Assembly (NCBI GenBank): GCA_023430465.1
Contig: JAEZAM010000077.1
Coordinates: 1-64,000 of the forward strand
DNA: 64,000 nt
Source of the DNA: Bacteroidota bacterium
GTDB taxonomy: Bacteria; Bacteroidota; Bacteroidia; Chitinophagales; Chitinophagaceae
Direction: 5' to 3'
Positions 43,083-51,638 of this stretch are shown piece after piece; position 1 is the first letter of the stretch, and the number at the start of each line of letters is the position of its first letter. The notes under the pieces are model-generated. The model was not told where the DNA came from and ran no database searches. It worked only from the letters and a program-made list of their open reading frames with translations. The position numbers and the translations under genes are program-made.

Positions 43083-44468
43083 TCAGAATAAATACTGATA
43101 CAACTCTTCCACCCGGCCCATGGTGATTACTTCAATGGCAAATTTTTGTTTCGATAATCCTTTTTGGTTGTACTTCGATACGATAATTTTTTCAAAACCC
43201 AGTTTCTCTGCCTCTGCAATGCGTTGCGCGATGCGGTTTACAGCGCGGATCTCGCCGCTGAGACCAACCTCACCGGCGAAGCATATCTGTTGTGGCAGCG
43301 CTACGTCTTCATAGGAGGCGAGCAAGGCGGATAGCACCGCCAGATCGATCGACGGGTCTTCCACTTTCAGTCCGCCTGCAATATTTAAAAAAACATCCTT
43401 TACGCCAAAGTGAAAACCACCGCGTTTCTCGAGGACAGCCAGCAGCAGTTGCAGGCGTCGGAGGTCAAAGCCGCTGACGGTTCGTTGTGGTGTTCCATAA
43501 ACGGATTGGGTGACCAGCGCCTGCACTTCTATCAGCAGTGGCCGCATTCCTTCCATCGTTGCAGCGATGGCGATGCCGCTGAGTTGCTCTTCTTTTTGGG
43601 TAATGAGTATCTCGCTGGGATTGATGACGCCACGCATGCCGGTGTCCGTCATTTCATAGATGCCCAATTCTGCAGTGCTGCCAAACCGATTCTTCAATGT
43701 GCGCAGGATACGATAGGCATAATGGCGGTCACCTTCGAACTGCAGCACGGTGTCTACCATATGTTCAAGAATCTTTGGCCCCGCAATACCACCATCTTTG
43801 GTGATATGGCCAATGAGAAAGACGGGTGTATTGGTTTCTTTTGCGAACCGCTGGAATTCAGCGGTACACTCCCTGATCTGCGACACACTTCCGGGGGATG
43901 ATTCGATAAAAGGCGTCTGCAACGTCTGCACGGAGTCCACGATGACAAGACCCGGCTTCAATTTCCGAATCTCCTGGAAGATGGTTTGCGTCGATGTTTC
44001 AGTGAGCAAATAAAAATCGGCGGCATTGAGAGCAGGGTCATTGATGATCCGGTCGGCACGCATTTTTATTTGCTGCTCACTTTCTTCACCACTCACATAC
44101 AATACGCGTGTGTTCTTTAGCCAAAGCCCGATCTGCAGAAATAAAGTCGATTTTCCGATACCAGGTTCGCCCGCGATCAGGACAAGACTACCGGCAACAA
44201 TGCCACCGCCGAGCACACGGTTTAGCTCAGGGTCATTGGTGACGAGTCTTCTTTCTTCCGTAGTCCTGATATCATTCAATGCAATTGTCTTGCCCGTTCT
44301 TGCTGTATCGTGATAATCCTTCCACCCTTTATCCACTTTGCCGCCATCTTTTTGAGTGAGCTCTTCAACAAAAGTGTTCCATTGCCCACAGGAAGGACAT
44401 TGTCCATTCCATTTTACACTCTCATAGCCACAACTCTGACAGAAGAAGGCGGTCTTAACTTTACTCAT
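43083..44468 (-). CDS. radA: DNA repair protein RadA/Sms
   Basis: RecA-like ATPase and helicase that promotes branch migration during recombination and competence. The protein is 461 residues. An N-terminal C4 zinc finger (CQSCG and CPSCG) is followed by Walker A GEPGIGKST and the RadA-specific KNRFGST motif. A C-terminal Lon-like domain carries a pseudo-protease segment. The ATG at 44468 places the zinc finger directly at the N-terminus. It is upstream of comF and presumably co-transcribed with it. Confidence 0.96.
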   Translation of the reverse strand: MSKVKTAFFCQSCGYESVKWNGQCPSCGQWNTFVEELTQKDGGKVDKGWKDYHDTARTGKTIALNDIRTTEERRLVTNDPELNRVLGGGIVAGSLVLIAGEPGIGKSTLFLQIGLWLKNTRVLYVSGEESEQQIKMRADRIINDPALNAADFYLLTETSTQTIFQEIRKLKPGLVIVDSVQTLQTPFIESSPGSVSQIRECTAEFQRFAKETNTPVFLIGHITKDGGIAGPKILEHMVDTVLQFEGDRHYAYRILRTLKNRFGSTAELGIYEMTDTGMRGVINPSEILITQKEEQLSGIAIAATMEGMRPLLIEVQALVTQSVYGTPQRTVSGFDLRRLQLLLAVLEKRGGFHFGVKDVFLNIAGGLKVEDPSIDLAVLSALLASYEDVALPQQICFAGEVGLSGEIRAVNRIAQRIAEAEKLGFEKIIVSKYNQKGLSKQKFAIEVITMGRVEELYQYLF

Positions 44469-44593
44469 AGCTGGTAAAGTTAAACGAGTTATTTTTTTCT
44501 ATTGAGTGAATCGAAACATACAGATGTAAATAGGCGAAAGAAGGGAAGAAATGAAGAAATTTCTGTTGCCGAAAGATGGTTCGGGTGAAATGT

Positions 44594-44624
44594 AAAAGGG
44601 GCCAATCTGACGATTGACCCCTTT
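44594..44624 (-). terminator. Terminator-like hairpin in the radA/zinc-peptidase gap
   Basis: On the minus strand AAAGGGG and CCCCTTT pair around TCAATC/GATTGG, followed by T residues. No annotated gene ends here, so it would close a non-coding transcript that begins to the right. Confidence 0.5.
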
Positions 44625-44638
44625 ACTTACTAACCCAT
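44624..44638. repeat. Shared 15-bp box (copy B)
   Basis: TACTTACTAACCCAT is the exact reverse complement of the box at 23455-23469. It directly touches the G-rich hairpin. Confidence 0.6.
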
Positions 44639-44695
44639 TAAATTCTATAGCTAAGTTACAATTCTGGTCAACATTTCAAAATAAAATTTTGATCC

Positions 44696-44704
44696 TGTGA
44701 ATAA
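44696..44704 (-). promoter_or_regulatory. DnaA-box-like site
   Basis: On the minus strand this reads TTATTCACA, identical to the site at 23540 and one base from the consensus TTATCCACA. Confidence 0.3.
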
Positions 44705-44918
44705 CTTTAGCGGCGGCAACATCGATTTTACAAGAAGCCGGCGGGCAAAAAATAAAATTTGCAAGTCATTAACAATCAATTTTCTACGTAGATTGTTTAT
44801 CAGGTTATTCGGATTTATCATTGCTCAGGGAAAGTGACAAAACGACTGAAAATGAGTGATTAAACTGAATGGCTGAGAGTTTGATATAAAATACCAAAAG
44901 AACTAAAATTTTGTACTT

Positions 44919-45611
44919 ATGACACCATCAATTATGCTCGTTTCACTGCTCTTTGTCGGGATCAGTTTTCTGGTCTCCATGGTCCTCAAGAGCAAGTTTA
45001 CCAAATACAGCAAAGTGCGGCTGGCAAACGGGCTGTCGGGTAAGGAAATCGCCGAAAAAATGCTTCGGGAGAACGGGATATATGATGTAAAAGTCGTATC
45101 TGTTGACGGGTTTTTGTCGGATCACTACAACCCGGCCAACAAAACAGTCAACCTGAGCCCGGAAGTTTATAGCGGTACCAGCGTATCTGCTGCTGCGGTA
45201 GCTGCTCATGAATGTGGTCACGCAGTACAACATGCCACTGCTTATCAATGGCTTACGTTAAGAAGTAAGCTGGTTCCGGCTGTTCAGATAAGCTCCAGCA
45301 TTGTAAATATTGTCCTGCTGATCGGTGTTGTCCTGGCTGCATCCGGCAACACCACGCTGCTGCTCATAGGTATTCTGATGATGGCCATTACCGTGGCATT
45401 CACGCTCATCACCCTCCCGGTGGAGTTTGATGCCTCCAAAAGAGCCCTGGCCTGGCTGAGTCATACTAACGCTACCAATAGCCAGGAGTATCCGATGGCG
45501 AAGGATGCGTTAAAATGGGCGGCTACTACCTACGTTGTTGCGGCTTTGGCAGCCGTTGTGACATTGCTTCAGTATATTATGATCTTCCTGGGAAGCCGGG
45601 ATAGAGAGTAA
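44919..45611 (+). CDS. Membrane zinc metallopeptidase, YugP type
   Basis: A 230-residue integral membrane protein of the neutral zinc metallopeptidase family (PF04298). An N-terminal membrane helix is followed by a cytoplasmic or membrane-proximal domain with the zinc motif HECGHAVQHA, then two adjacent helices (about 125-165) and a final helix near the C-terminus. The second conserved segment LPVEFDASKRALAWL is present. Substrates are not established. It is a single gene, convergent with RNase E/G, with which it shares a bidirectional terminator. Confidence 0.9.
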   Translation: MTPSIMLVSLLFVGISFLVSMVLKSKFTKYSKVRLANGLSGKEIAEKMLRENGIYDVKVVSVDGFLSDHYNPANKTVNLSPEVYSGTSVSAAAVAAHECGHAVQHATAYQWLTLRSKLVPAVQISSSIVNIVLLIGVVLAASGNTTLLLIGILMMAITVAFTLITLPVEFDASKRALAWLSHTNATNSQEYPMAKDALKWAATTYVVAALAAVVTLLQYIMIFLGSRDRE

Positions 45612-45636
45612 ATTTCTCGCAAAGTCGCCAAGAGCC

Positions 45637-45683
45637 AAAAGGCGCAAAGGGATGCTAATTGAGCTCCTCTTTGCGCCTTTTTC
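45637..45683. terminator. Bidirectional terminator between the zinc peptidase and rng genes
   Basis: Perfect arms AAAAGGCGCAAAG (45638-45650) and CTTTGCGCCTTTT (45670-45682), with 19 bases between them. Each side ends in a T-run on its own strand. The flanks contain further CGCAAAG-like words, a repeat type common in intergenic DNA. Confidence 0.75.
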
Positions 45684-45708
45684 TATTTTGCGTCTTAGCG
45701 TGAAATAC

Positions 45709-47262
45709 CTAAAGTTTGATTTCCTCATCATGCTGATCGAAGAACTTATACTCCGTCAGGTGATAGTTCGTGTCAGCTTCTACGCGGGTTTTTTGCCCGA
45801 ATTTTTTATTCCACTTCGCCATCTTCGTCTTCCATGGCCAGCCCTTGGTGATATAGGCGTGCATGATCGGGTTCACCACGAGTTTTAGATTCCGGTGCTT
45901 ATGCGTAATGAGGTAGCTTAGATTCTTTTCGATGTCATCCTCCAGCAGGATGGTAGATGCGATCTTACCCGTGCCGTTGCAGCTTGGGCAAACTTCCTGG
46001 GTATTAATGTTCATCTCCGGCTTCATCCGTTGCCGGGTGATCTGCATAATGCCAAACTTCGAAATAGGGAGCACGGCATGCTTGGCCCTGTCGGGGCTCA
46101 TGAATTCTTCCATCTTCTCCACCAGCCGGCGTTTGTTCTCCGGCAGTTTCATGTCGATGAAATCCACAACGATGATGCCACCGAGGTCACGAAGCCGGAG
46201 CTGGCGCGCGATCTCTTCTGCCGCCTCGAGGTTTGTTTCCAGGGCGTTTTGCTCCTGGTTATTACTGACGCTTTTGTAACCGCTGTTGACATCGATCACA
46301 TGCAGGGCTTCTGTGTGTTCGATGATCAGGTAGGCACCGCTGTTCAGGTTCACGGTTTTTCCAAAAGATGATTTCACCTGTTTGGTTATTCCGAATGAAT
46401 CGAAGATCGGTGAGCCATTCTGGTAATAGGAAACGATATCAGCTTTTTCCGGGGCAATCCGCTGGATGTAATTCTTGGTGTCGGTGAAAATCGTGCGGTC
46501 ATTCACCACGATCTTATTGAAGTCAGCATTCAGCAGATCACGGAGAATGCTGTTTGTCTTCGTCTGCTCGCTGAGTATCTTGGCGGGAGCAACTGCACCG
46601 CGAAGGTTTCGCTGGATGGTCTTCCACATCTCTACCAGGGCACCGAGATCTTCATGCAGTTCGGCCGTATTTTTTCCTTCTGCCGCCGTGCGTACGATGA
46701 CACCGAAATTTTTCGGCTTGATTGCTTCAACGATTTTCTGGAGCCGTTTTCTTTCTTCCGAGGAATGGATCTTCCTGGATACAGCAACGATGTTGTTGTA
46801 GGGAGTGATAACCACAAAACGCCCGGGCAGTGAAAGTTCGCAGCTCAGGCGAGGACCTTTTGCAGCGATGGGTTCTTTCAATATCTGGACGAGGATGTTG
46901 GGTTTGCCACCCAATACTTCGTTGATCTTGCCGGTCTTGATGATCTCGGGTTCAAATTCAAATTTTCCAAAATCAAGACCGTTCTCACTTTTATCAGCCA
47001 TGGACATCGCGGTGAATTTCAGGAGCGAGCGTGCATAGGGGCTGAGGTCGGTGTAGTGAAGGAAGGCGTCCTTTTCAAATCCGACGTCGACAAAAGCGGC
47101 ATTGAGTCCGGGGATGAGCTTTTTGACTTTTCCGAGATAGAGGTCTCCCACGGCAAAACGTGCATCAGTTTTTTCACTATGCAGTTCCACCAATTTCCTG
47201 TCTTCCAGCAAGGCGATCTCTACACCCTGCGGAGCAGCATTGATAATGAGTTCTTTGTTCAT
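45709..47262 (-). CDS. rng: Ribonuclease E/G family protein
   Basis: Endoribonuclease for rRNA maturation and mRNA decay. The protein is 517 residues, so it is RNase G-like without the long RNase E scaffold tail. An S1 RNA-binding domain spans about 35-125. The metal-binding aspartates are in HVIDVNSG and VVDFIDM. The zinc-link motif CPSCNGTGKI is present and the C-terminal small domain follows. It is transcribed downstream of the small ribosomal-type protein gene and HU on the same strand. A RicT homologue, which regulates another RNase in Bacillus, is in the same window. Confidence 0.95.
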   Translation of the reverse strand: MNKELIINAAPQGVEIALLEDRKLVELHSEKTDARFAVGDLYLGKVKKLIPGLNAAFVDVGFEKDAFLHYTDLSPYARSLLKFTAMSMADKSENGLDFGKFEFEPEIIKTGKINEVLGGKPNILVQILKEPIAAKGPRLSCELSLPGRFVVITPYNNIVAVSRKIHSSEERKRLQKIVEAIKPKNFGVIVRTAAEGKNTAELHEDLGALVEMWKTIQRNLRGAVAPAKILSEQTKTNSILRDLLNADFNKIVVNDRTIFTDTKNYIQRIAPEKADIVSYYQNGSPIFDSFGITKQVKSSFGKTVNLNSGAYLIIEHTEALHVIDVNSGYKSVSNNQEQNALETNLEAAEEIARQLRLRDLGGIIVVDFIDMKLPENKRRLVEKMEEFMSPDRAKHAVLPISKFGIMQITRQRMKPEMNINTQEVCPSCNGTGKIASTILLEDDIEKNLSYLITHKHRNLKLVVNPIMHAYITKGWPWKTKMAKWNKKFGQKTRVEADTNYHLTEYKFFDQHDEEIKL

Positions 47263-47482
47263 TACAGCTTAATAATGATGAATCAACCTGGGTGCTGTAA
47301 ATACGGGCTGTCGGTAATCGGTACAGGAGGGAGAGAGGAGCAGCAGAGATCGGGGGAGTGCAACCAGTACGACAAACAACCAGTAAAACTGAAGAGAGGC
47401 TATTAATTGTAAAAGGAGCCAGGCCAGCAGGTACAGCAGGGTTCATCCCAACCTGTAACTATCAGCCCGGCGTCCTTAGAAA

Positions 47483-47578
47483 TTATTTATTCCTCTTCTT
47501 ATGACGATTCTTTCTCAGTCTTTTTTTACGCTTGTGCGTCGCAATCTTATGACGCTTTCTTTTCTTACCACAAGGCAT
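47483..47578 (-). CDS. 31-residue ribosomal-type protein, AURKAIP1/COX24 (bS22-like)
   Basis: A very short reading frame starts MPCGKKRKRHK and continues with alternating Lys/Arg blocks to RHKKRNK, followed by TAA. Of 31 residues about two thirds are Lys, Arg or His. This is the pattern of the AURKAIP1/COX24 small basic proteins of Bacteroidota, related to mitochondrial mS38 and mycobacterial bS22, which sit on the small ribosomal subunit near the decoding region. It lies between rng (220 bases downstream) and a TPR gene. Frame, strong codon bias towards AAG/CGT and the exact match to the family opening support it; ribosome binding is inferred. Confidence 0.85.
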   Translation of the reverse strand: MPCGKKRKRHKIATHKRKKRLRKNRHKKRNK

Positions 47579-47675
47579 ACTCAAATAATTTTTTTCTTGT
47601 TATAAATAATATGTTCAAAGTCAAGGTTCAGCCTGATGTTATCATCGTTACCGCTACTCCATTGAACCCTTAAAC

Positions 47676-48545
47676 TTACTTTCTCAATTCATTGATGCGC
47701 TTTTCAACTTCCGCGCTTACATCCTTCCGCTTGATCAGCGGCAGGCTTTTCTGATACCAGTCTGCTGCATTTTTTTTATCGCCGTTTCGCTCATACACTT
47801 CTGCAAGCAGAAGGATGGGGTCAAGGTTATCCGGTTGTATCCGGTGCAGGCTGGTGAGATTGCTGATGGCCTTATCAAACTGGCCGGACATCAGTTGTCC
47901 CTTTATCAGGGTCATCCGCGCATAACTATTCGTGCTGTCCTTTTCTATGACTGACCGGATATGGGTCAATCCTTCCATCGGTGCAGGCGAAATATTTCCA
48001 AACAGGTAGCTGGCACCGAGCCCAACCCTGGCGGAATCATTTGCGGGATTTATCTTCAAAGAACGCTCAAACAAATCTTTGGCCTGCAGTCCGCACCACC
48101 GTCTCATGGCGGCATCGGGTTCCTGTTGCAGGTACTCCAAAAATAAGTGGGCTGCAAAGGTGAGGGTTTTTTCTGAATTTTCCAATCTGGCGGCTTCGGC
48201 TTCGTACCAGGCATACGGCGGGAAATAGCGAATACTGTCTCCCCAGAAATGAGATAGCTGATGATAAACCTTGAGTTGCTGATCTTTTACATCTCCCCGG
48301 GTAATGGAGTTTTCCAGGAAGCTGAGCCGATTAACCTGCTGAATGCTAAGTTGTTTCTTAGCCTGCAGGAGAATGGAATCGATGGATATGGTGTTGGTGG
48401 TTGCATCACCATGATCATGTCCATCATCTGCCGAATGGGTTTCTACAGATAGGGGTTTATTTTTTTGAACTGTTTTTCCAAATATAAAAATTGTACCTAT
48501 CAGCACACAGCCGATTCCCAGAGTGATCCATTGCGCTTTCTTCAC
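47676..48545 (-). CDS. Membrane-anchored TPR protein
   Basis: A 289-residue protein with one N-terminal membrane anchor (about 6-24), a His/Asp-rich stretch after it (HSADDGHDHGD, about 37-47) and tetratricopeptide repeats from about 130 to the end (for example AKDLFERSLKINPANDSARVGLG and AADWYQKSLPLIKR). The repeats should form a periplasmic protein-binding superhelix. The histidine-rich segment could bind metal but is short. Similar proteins in Bacteroidota are uncharacterised. A perfect -7 box lies 19 bases upstream. It is followed by the bS22-like gene. Confidence 0.85.
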   Translation of the reverse strand: MKKAQWITLGIGCVLIGTIFIFGKTVQKNKPLSVETHSADDGHDHGDATTNTISIDSILLQAKKQLSIQQVNRLSFLENSITRGDVKDQQLKVYHQLSHFWGDSIRYFPPYAWYEAEAARLENSEKTLTFAAHLFLEYLQQEPDAAMRRWCGLQAKDLFERSLKINPANDSARVGLGASYLFGNISPAPMEGLTHIRSVIEKDSTNSYARMTLIKGQLMSGQFDKAISNLTSLHRIQPDNLDPILLLAEVYERNGDKKNAADWYQKSLPLIKRKDVSAEVEKRINELRK

Positions 48546-48564
48546 ATCAAAACATTTTGGAACG

Positions 48565-48572
48565 CAAAGGTA
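48565..48572 (-). promoter_or_regulatory. -7 box of the TPR gene
   Basis: TACCTTTG on the minus strand matches TAnnTTTG exactly, 19 bases before the start. No -33 TTG is seen. Confidence 0.4.
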
Positions 48573-48641
48573 CCCCGGCTACTGTTAATATGATGATTAA
48601 AATTCAGGAACGTGTAAAGACAATCCCGGCAATGAGTTATC

Positions 48642-48959
48642 TTATGCATCTTCACCAGGACCCTCATCTGGCTTGGGTTCCTTCAGCTTCTTTACTTCGG
48701 CAACAAATTCTTTTGCCGGCTTGAAAGCAGGTATGTAATGCTCGGGGATATGGACGGCCACATTCTTTTTGATGTTACGTCCGATCTTCGCCGCGCGTTT
48801 TTTTGTTATAAAGCTACCGAAGCCGCGGATATATATATTTTCACCGCCTGCCAGCGTATCTTTAACTTCTTTGAACATTGTTTCCAACGTTACCAGGACA
48901 TCCACTTTTGGTATTCCTGTTTTTTCAGAGATCTGGTTAACAAGATCGGCTTTTCTCAT
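48642..48959 (-). CDS. HU-family DNA-binding protein
   Basis: Nucleoid protein of 105 residues that bends DNA as a dimer. The HU/IHF fold is clear: MRKADLVNQISEKTG, the GGENIYIRGFGSF turn, the beta-arm sequence with KKRAAKIGRNIKK, and IPEHYIPAFKPAKEF. The tail after residue 92 is acidic and Pro-rich (KEPKPDEGPGEDA), longer than in E. coli HU. It is divergent from mutY across 119 bases; a mutY-HU-ssb-gldE neighbourhood is familiar in Bacteroidota. Confidence 0.95.
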   Translation of the reverse strand: MRKADLVNQISEKTGIPKVDVLVTLETMFKEVKDTLAGGENIYIRGFGSFITKKRAAKIGRNIKKNVAVHIPEHYIPAFKPAKEFVAEVKKLKEPKPDEGPGEDA

Positions 48960-49078
48960 TTTTGCAGGGATTTAATGGTTTCAGAATGCCAATTTATGAC
49001 AAAATTTAATGATTGTCAATAGGATAGGAAATTTTTTTTGAAGTGAATATTTGCGGCCTCGCCCGCAAAGCATGATAT

Positions 49079-50179
49079 ATGTCAAAGGATCGCGCCCCGA
49101 TTATTTCTACCTCCGGCCCGGAAAAACAAAATTCCGCCTTTACCACCCGGTTGCTCCACTGGCATCAGCAGGCTAATTCGAGGCAGCTCCCCTGGAAAGG
49201 TGAACGGGATCCTTACCGTATCTGGCTGAGCGAAATCATCCTGCAGCAAACCCGTGCTGAGCAAGGACTGGCTTATTATCAACGTTTTATAACGGCCTAT
49301 CCAACAATAGAGGACCTCGCGGCTGCGCCAGATGATGCCGTATTCAAACTGTGGGAGGGGCTGGGTTATTATTCCCGATGCCGCAACCTGCTTGCTACGG
49401 CCAGAGCCATCTGTGCTGAACACGGCGGCAGGTTTCCAGCGGATTACGCTTTGATACTTAGTCTAAAAGGGATAGGCTCGTATACCGCCGCCGCTATCGC
49501 TTCGTTCGCTTTCGATCTGCCACATGCCGTACTTGATGGAAACGTGTACCGGGTACTTGCCCGATTTACCGGCTGCGACATACCCATTGACTCCACCGCC
49601 GGCAGAAAACATTTTACCGCGCTGGCCAACCAGCTTCTGGACCCAGCCAGCCCTGCTTTATACAACCAGGCGATCATGGATTTCGGAGCAACTGTGTGCA
49701 AGCCTCAGCTTCCTGTGTGCAACGAATGCATTCTCAATGACCATTGCCAGGCATACCTCACCAACCGGGTAGATATTTTGCCCGTAAAATCAAAGAAGAC
49801 CGCTGTTCGTAAAAGATGGTTTACCTATTTCATCTTCCAGTATAAGAATATGGTTGCCCTGTACCAGCGCAGAAGCAATGATATCTGGCAGCAGCTATAT
49901 GAATTTCCGCAAATTGAAACACATGCAGAACCGGAGATGGAGACCGTGCTGGACACCGCGCGTGAAAGAAAATGGATCGGCTATAACGATGAAGTTCTAC
50001 AGGTATCAATACCGTTTCGTCAACTGCTGTCGCATCAGCAGATACATGCACGGTTCATACGTATCGAATTGAAACACCAGCCCAGCCTGGGTCTTGGCGA
50101 GCTATGGCTGAAAAGTGATGAGCTGGAGCGGTATGCCTTGCCGCGTATCATCAACCGTTTCCTGGATGAGCAGAAATAG
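49079..50179 (+). CDS. mutY: Adenine DNA glycosylase MutY
   Basis: Removes adenine mispaired with 8-oxoguanine. The protein is 366 residues. A helix-hairpin-helix/GPD glycosylase domain carries the catalytic Glu in LQQTRAEQG and the Asp in VLDGNVYRVL. The 4Fe-4S cluster ligands follow the Cys-x6-Cys-x2-Cys-x5-Cys spacing starting at VCKPQLPVCNECILNDHC. The C-terminal NUDIX-like domain, which recognises 8-oxoG, covers about 235-360. The start is the first ATG with the domain directly following. It converges with the COG3014 gene with nine bases between the stop codons. Confidence 0.95.
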   Translation: MSKDRAPIISTSGPEKQNSAFTTRLLHWHQQANSRQLPWKGERDPYRIWLSEIILQQTRAEQGLAYYQRFITAYPTIEDLAAAPDDAVFKLWEGLGYYSRCRNLLATARAICAEHGGRFPADYALILSLKGIGSYTAAAIASFAFDLPHAVLDGNVYRVLARFTGCDIPIDSTAGRKHFTALANQLLDPASPALYNQAIMDFGATVCKPQLPVCNECILNDHCQAYLTNRVDILPVKSKKTAVRKRWFTYFIFQYKNMVALYQRRSNDIWQQLYEFPQIETHAEPEMETVLDTARERKWIGYNDEVLQVSIPFRQLLSHQQIHARFIRIELKHQPSLGLGELWLKSDELERYALPRIINRFLDEQK

Positions 50180-50188
50180 CCTGAAAGG

Positions 50189-51616
50189 TCAATCTATCGT
50201 ACAGATGTTTCTTACAACCAGGCCACCGCTTCCCGTTACATTCATTGTGATGGTCCTTGTCCTGTTGCCCTGCAGCGTCAGCTCAAGTTTGTTATCCCCT
50301 TTCTGCAATGGTATTCTTGTGTAGTATATGCTATGCGGGAGGCTTTGCCAATTACGGGTGTCTGCCTTCTCGGCAGCGAGACTGAACAACTGCATGCCCA
50401 ATGCTATGGCTTCACGCTGGTTATCTTTTTTCTTCTCTTTTTTCTTTTGCTCTTCCGTTTTGTTCTTGTCATCCTTGCGGTCAGGCGGCCGCGCTGCAGC
50501 CTCTGCCAGTTTCCTGATGGCAAGGCGGGTCAGCGTGCCTGATAATTCGCGGAGCATGCGCTCTCTCAGTGTTACGAAGGCAAGTTCATTGATGTTCTCC
50601 GCAAGCGCGAATGTAAATGTGGCGCCGTTGGCATTCAGCGTGGCACCTGAATACACCGGAGGCTGCGTTTCATATCGAGGAAGGGCTACCCGGAAACTGC
50701 GCAGGTCTTCCAGCTTTGCATTACTGCGATAAGAGCTGCGGTTATCGAACGGTATATTGTAAATACCCCGGCTGTCACGGAAAAAAAGATCATCGCCATC
50801 GCCCTTTACCGCTGTAAAAAAAATGTCCTCCTGTGCTTTCACCGGTGCTGCACCGTTTTCCCAGAAAAGGATGAGCTCTCCGCCTTCTGATACTGGGGAA
50901 GGAGTATAAACAGTGTTGAATTGTTTTTCATAAAACTCCTTTTCATCGCGGAAGCCATTCGCCTCAGCCAGCCGGAGCAGGTCCTGCTGCAATTGTGCGG
51001 GTAGTGCCGTTCCGTATTTCCCTTTATCCGCCAGGTAAGCATTCACCGCATTCCGGTAAGCAATGAAGGCGTTATTGATGTCATTGCTTTTTTCATAAAT
51101 AATTCCCTGCAGCATCAGTGAGAAGGCATCTTCAGCATATTTATCGCGATTGCCAACCTTATCATCCTGTGCCTGCGTGGTCAGAGTGATGCGACGCGCT
51201 TCTACGAGTGCTTCATCGGCAAGACCGAGCCGGAGATAATTGAGGGATTTGTAATAGTGCACCAGGTAGCGCTCGAAGGCCTCCGGTCGGTATTGCTGCA
51301 TCATTGGATTCAGCAGGGTGCCGGCCGCTACATCACCCACCGAAGTACGAGCGTCTTCCATGCGTGCATCAGCGAGGTTGAAATAGGTATTGCTGCTATC
51401 CCATTGCTGTCGCAGGTGGCAAAGCTTACCCTTCTCAAGCAGGTAAAGGGTTTCATTGCGCTTCTTGCGTAGCAGTCTGTTCTTTTCCAGGAGCCGGTCG
51501 GCTTTGGAATAGTCTCCCTCCTTCACCTCGCTGTAGTAGGCAGCGGCCTGTTGCTGGTAACTGGCACAGGAATACAACAGGACAGGTAATAAAAAAAGAA
51601 AAAGCCGTTGGAACAT
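50189..51616 (-). CDS. COG3014-family TPR lipoprotein
   Basis: A 475-residue lipoprotein with lipobox LYSC (Cys17). The N-terminal half has TPR-like helices (SKADRLLEKNRLLRKKRNETLYLLEKG, YYKSLNYLRLGLADEALVEARR). The C-terminal half is beta-rich, with a charged linker of Lys and Glu near residue 390. It belongs to the uncharacterised COG3014 family, which in many Gram-negative bacteria sits beside an LpoB-like gene and a small YcfL-like gene, the same trio seen here. The link suggests a role around peptidoglycan synthases, by association only. Confidence 0.85.
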   Translation of the reverse strand: MFQRLFLFLLPVLLYSCASYQQQAAAYYSEVKEGDYSKADRLLEKNRLLRKKRNETLYLLEKGKLCHLRQQWDSSNTYFNLADARMEDARTSVGDVAAGTLLNPMMQQYRPEAFERYLVHYYKSLNYLRLGLADEALVEARRITLTTQAQDDKVGNRDKYAEDAFSLMLQGIIYEKSNDINNAFIAYRNAVNAYLADKGKYGTALPAQLQQDLLRLAEANGFRDEKEFYEKQFNTVYTPSPVSEGGELILFWENGAAPVKAQEDIFFTAVKGDGDDLFFRDSRGIYNIPFDNRSSYRSNAKLEDLRSFRVALPRYETQPPVYSGATLNANGATFTFALAENINELAFVTLRERMLRELSGTLTRLAIRKLAEAAARPPDRKDDKNKTEEQKKKEKKKDNQREAIALGMQLFSLAAEKADTRNWQSLPHSIYYTRIPLQKGDNKLELTLQGNRTRTITMNVTGSGGLVVRNICTID

Positions 51617-51638
51617 TTCAGCAGTTTATGGCTGGCGA

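Larger units (their letters stand above)
44469..44918. other. 450-base divergent gap with shared box, hairpin and DnaA-like site
   Basis: Between radA and the zinc peptidase gene are a G-rich terminator-like hairpin (44594-44624), the 15-bp box shared with the yicC/lpxD gap (44624-44638), a DnaA-box-like TGTGAATAA (44696-44704) and an A/T-rich remainder. Just before the downstream gene a TTTG and a degenerate TAAAATTTTG, about 20 bases apart, could be its promoter. No small gene is evident. Confidence 0.55.

Noticed and set aside
44469..44918. RNase P RNA, tmRNA, SRP RNA or tRNA gene
   Set aside because: None of their conserved sequence blocks could be found on either strand in this or the other large gaps.
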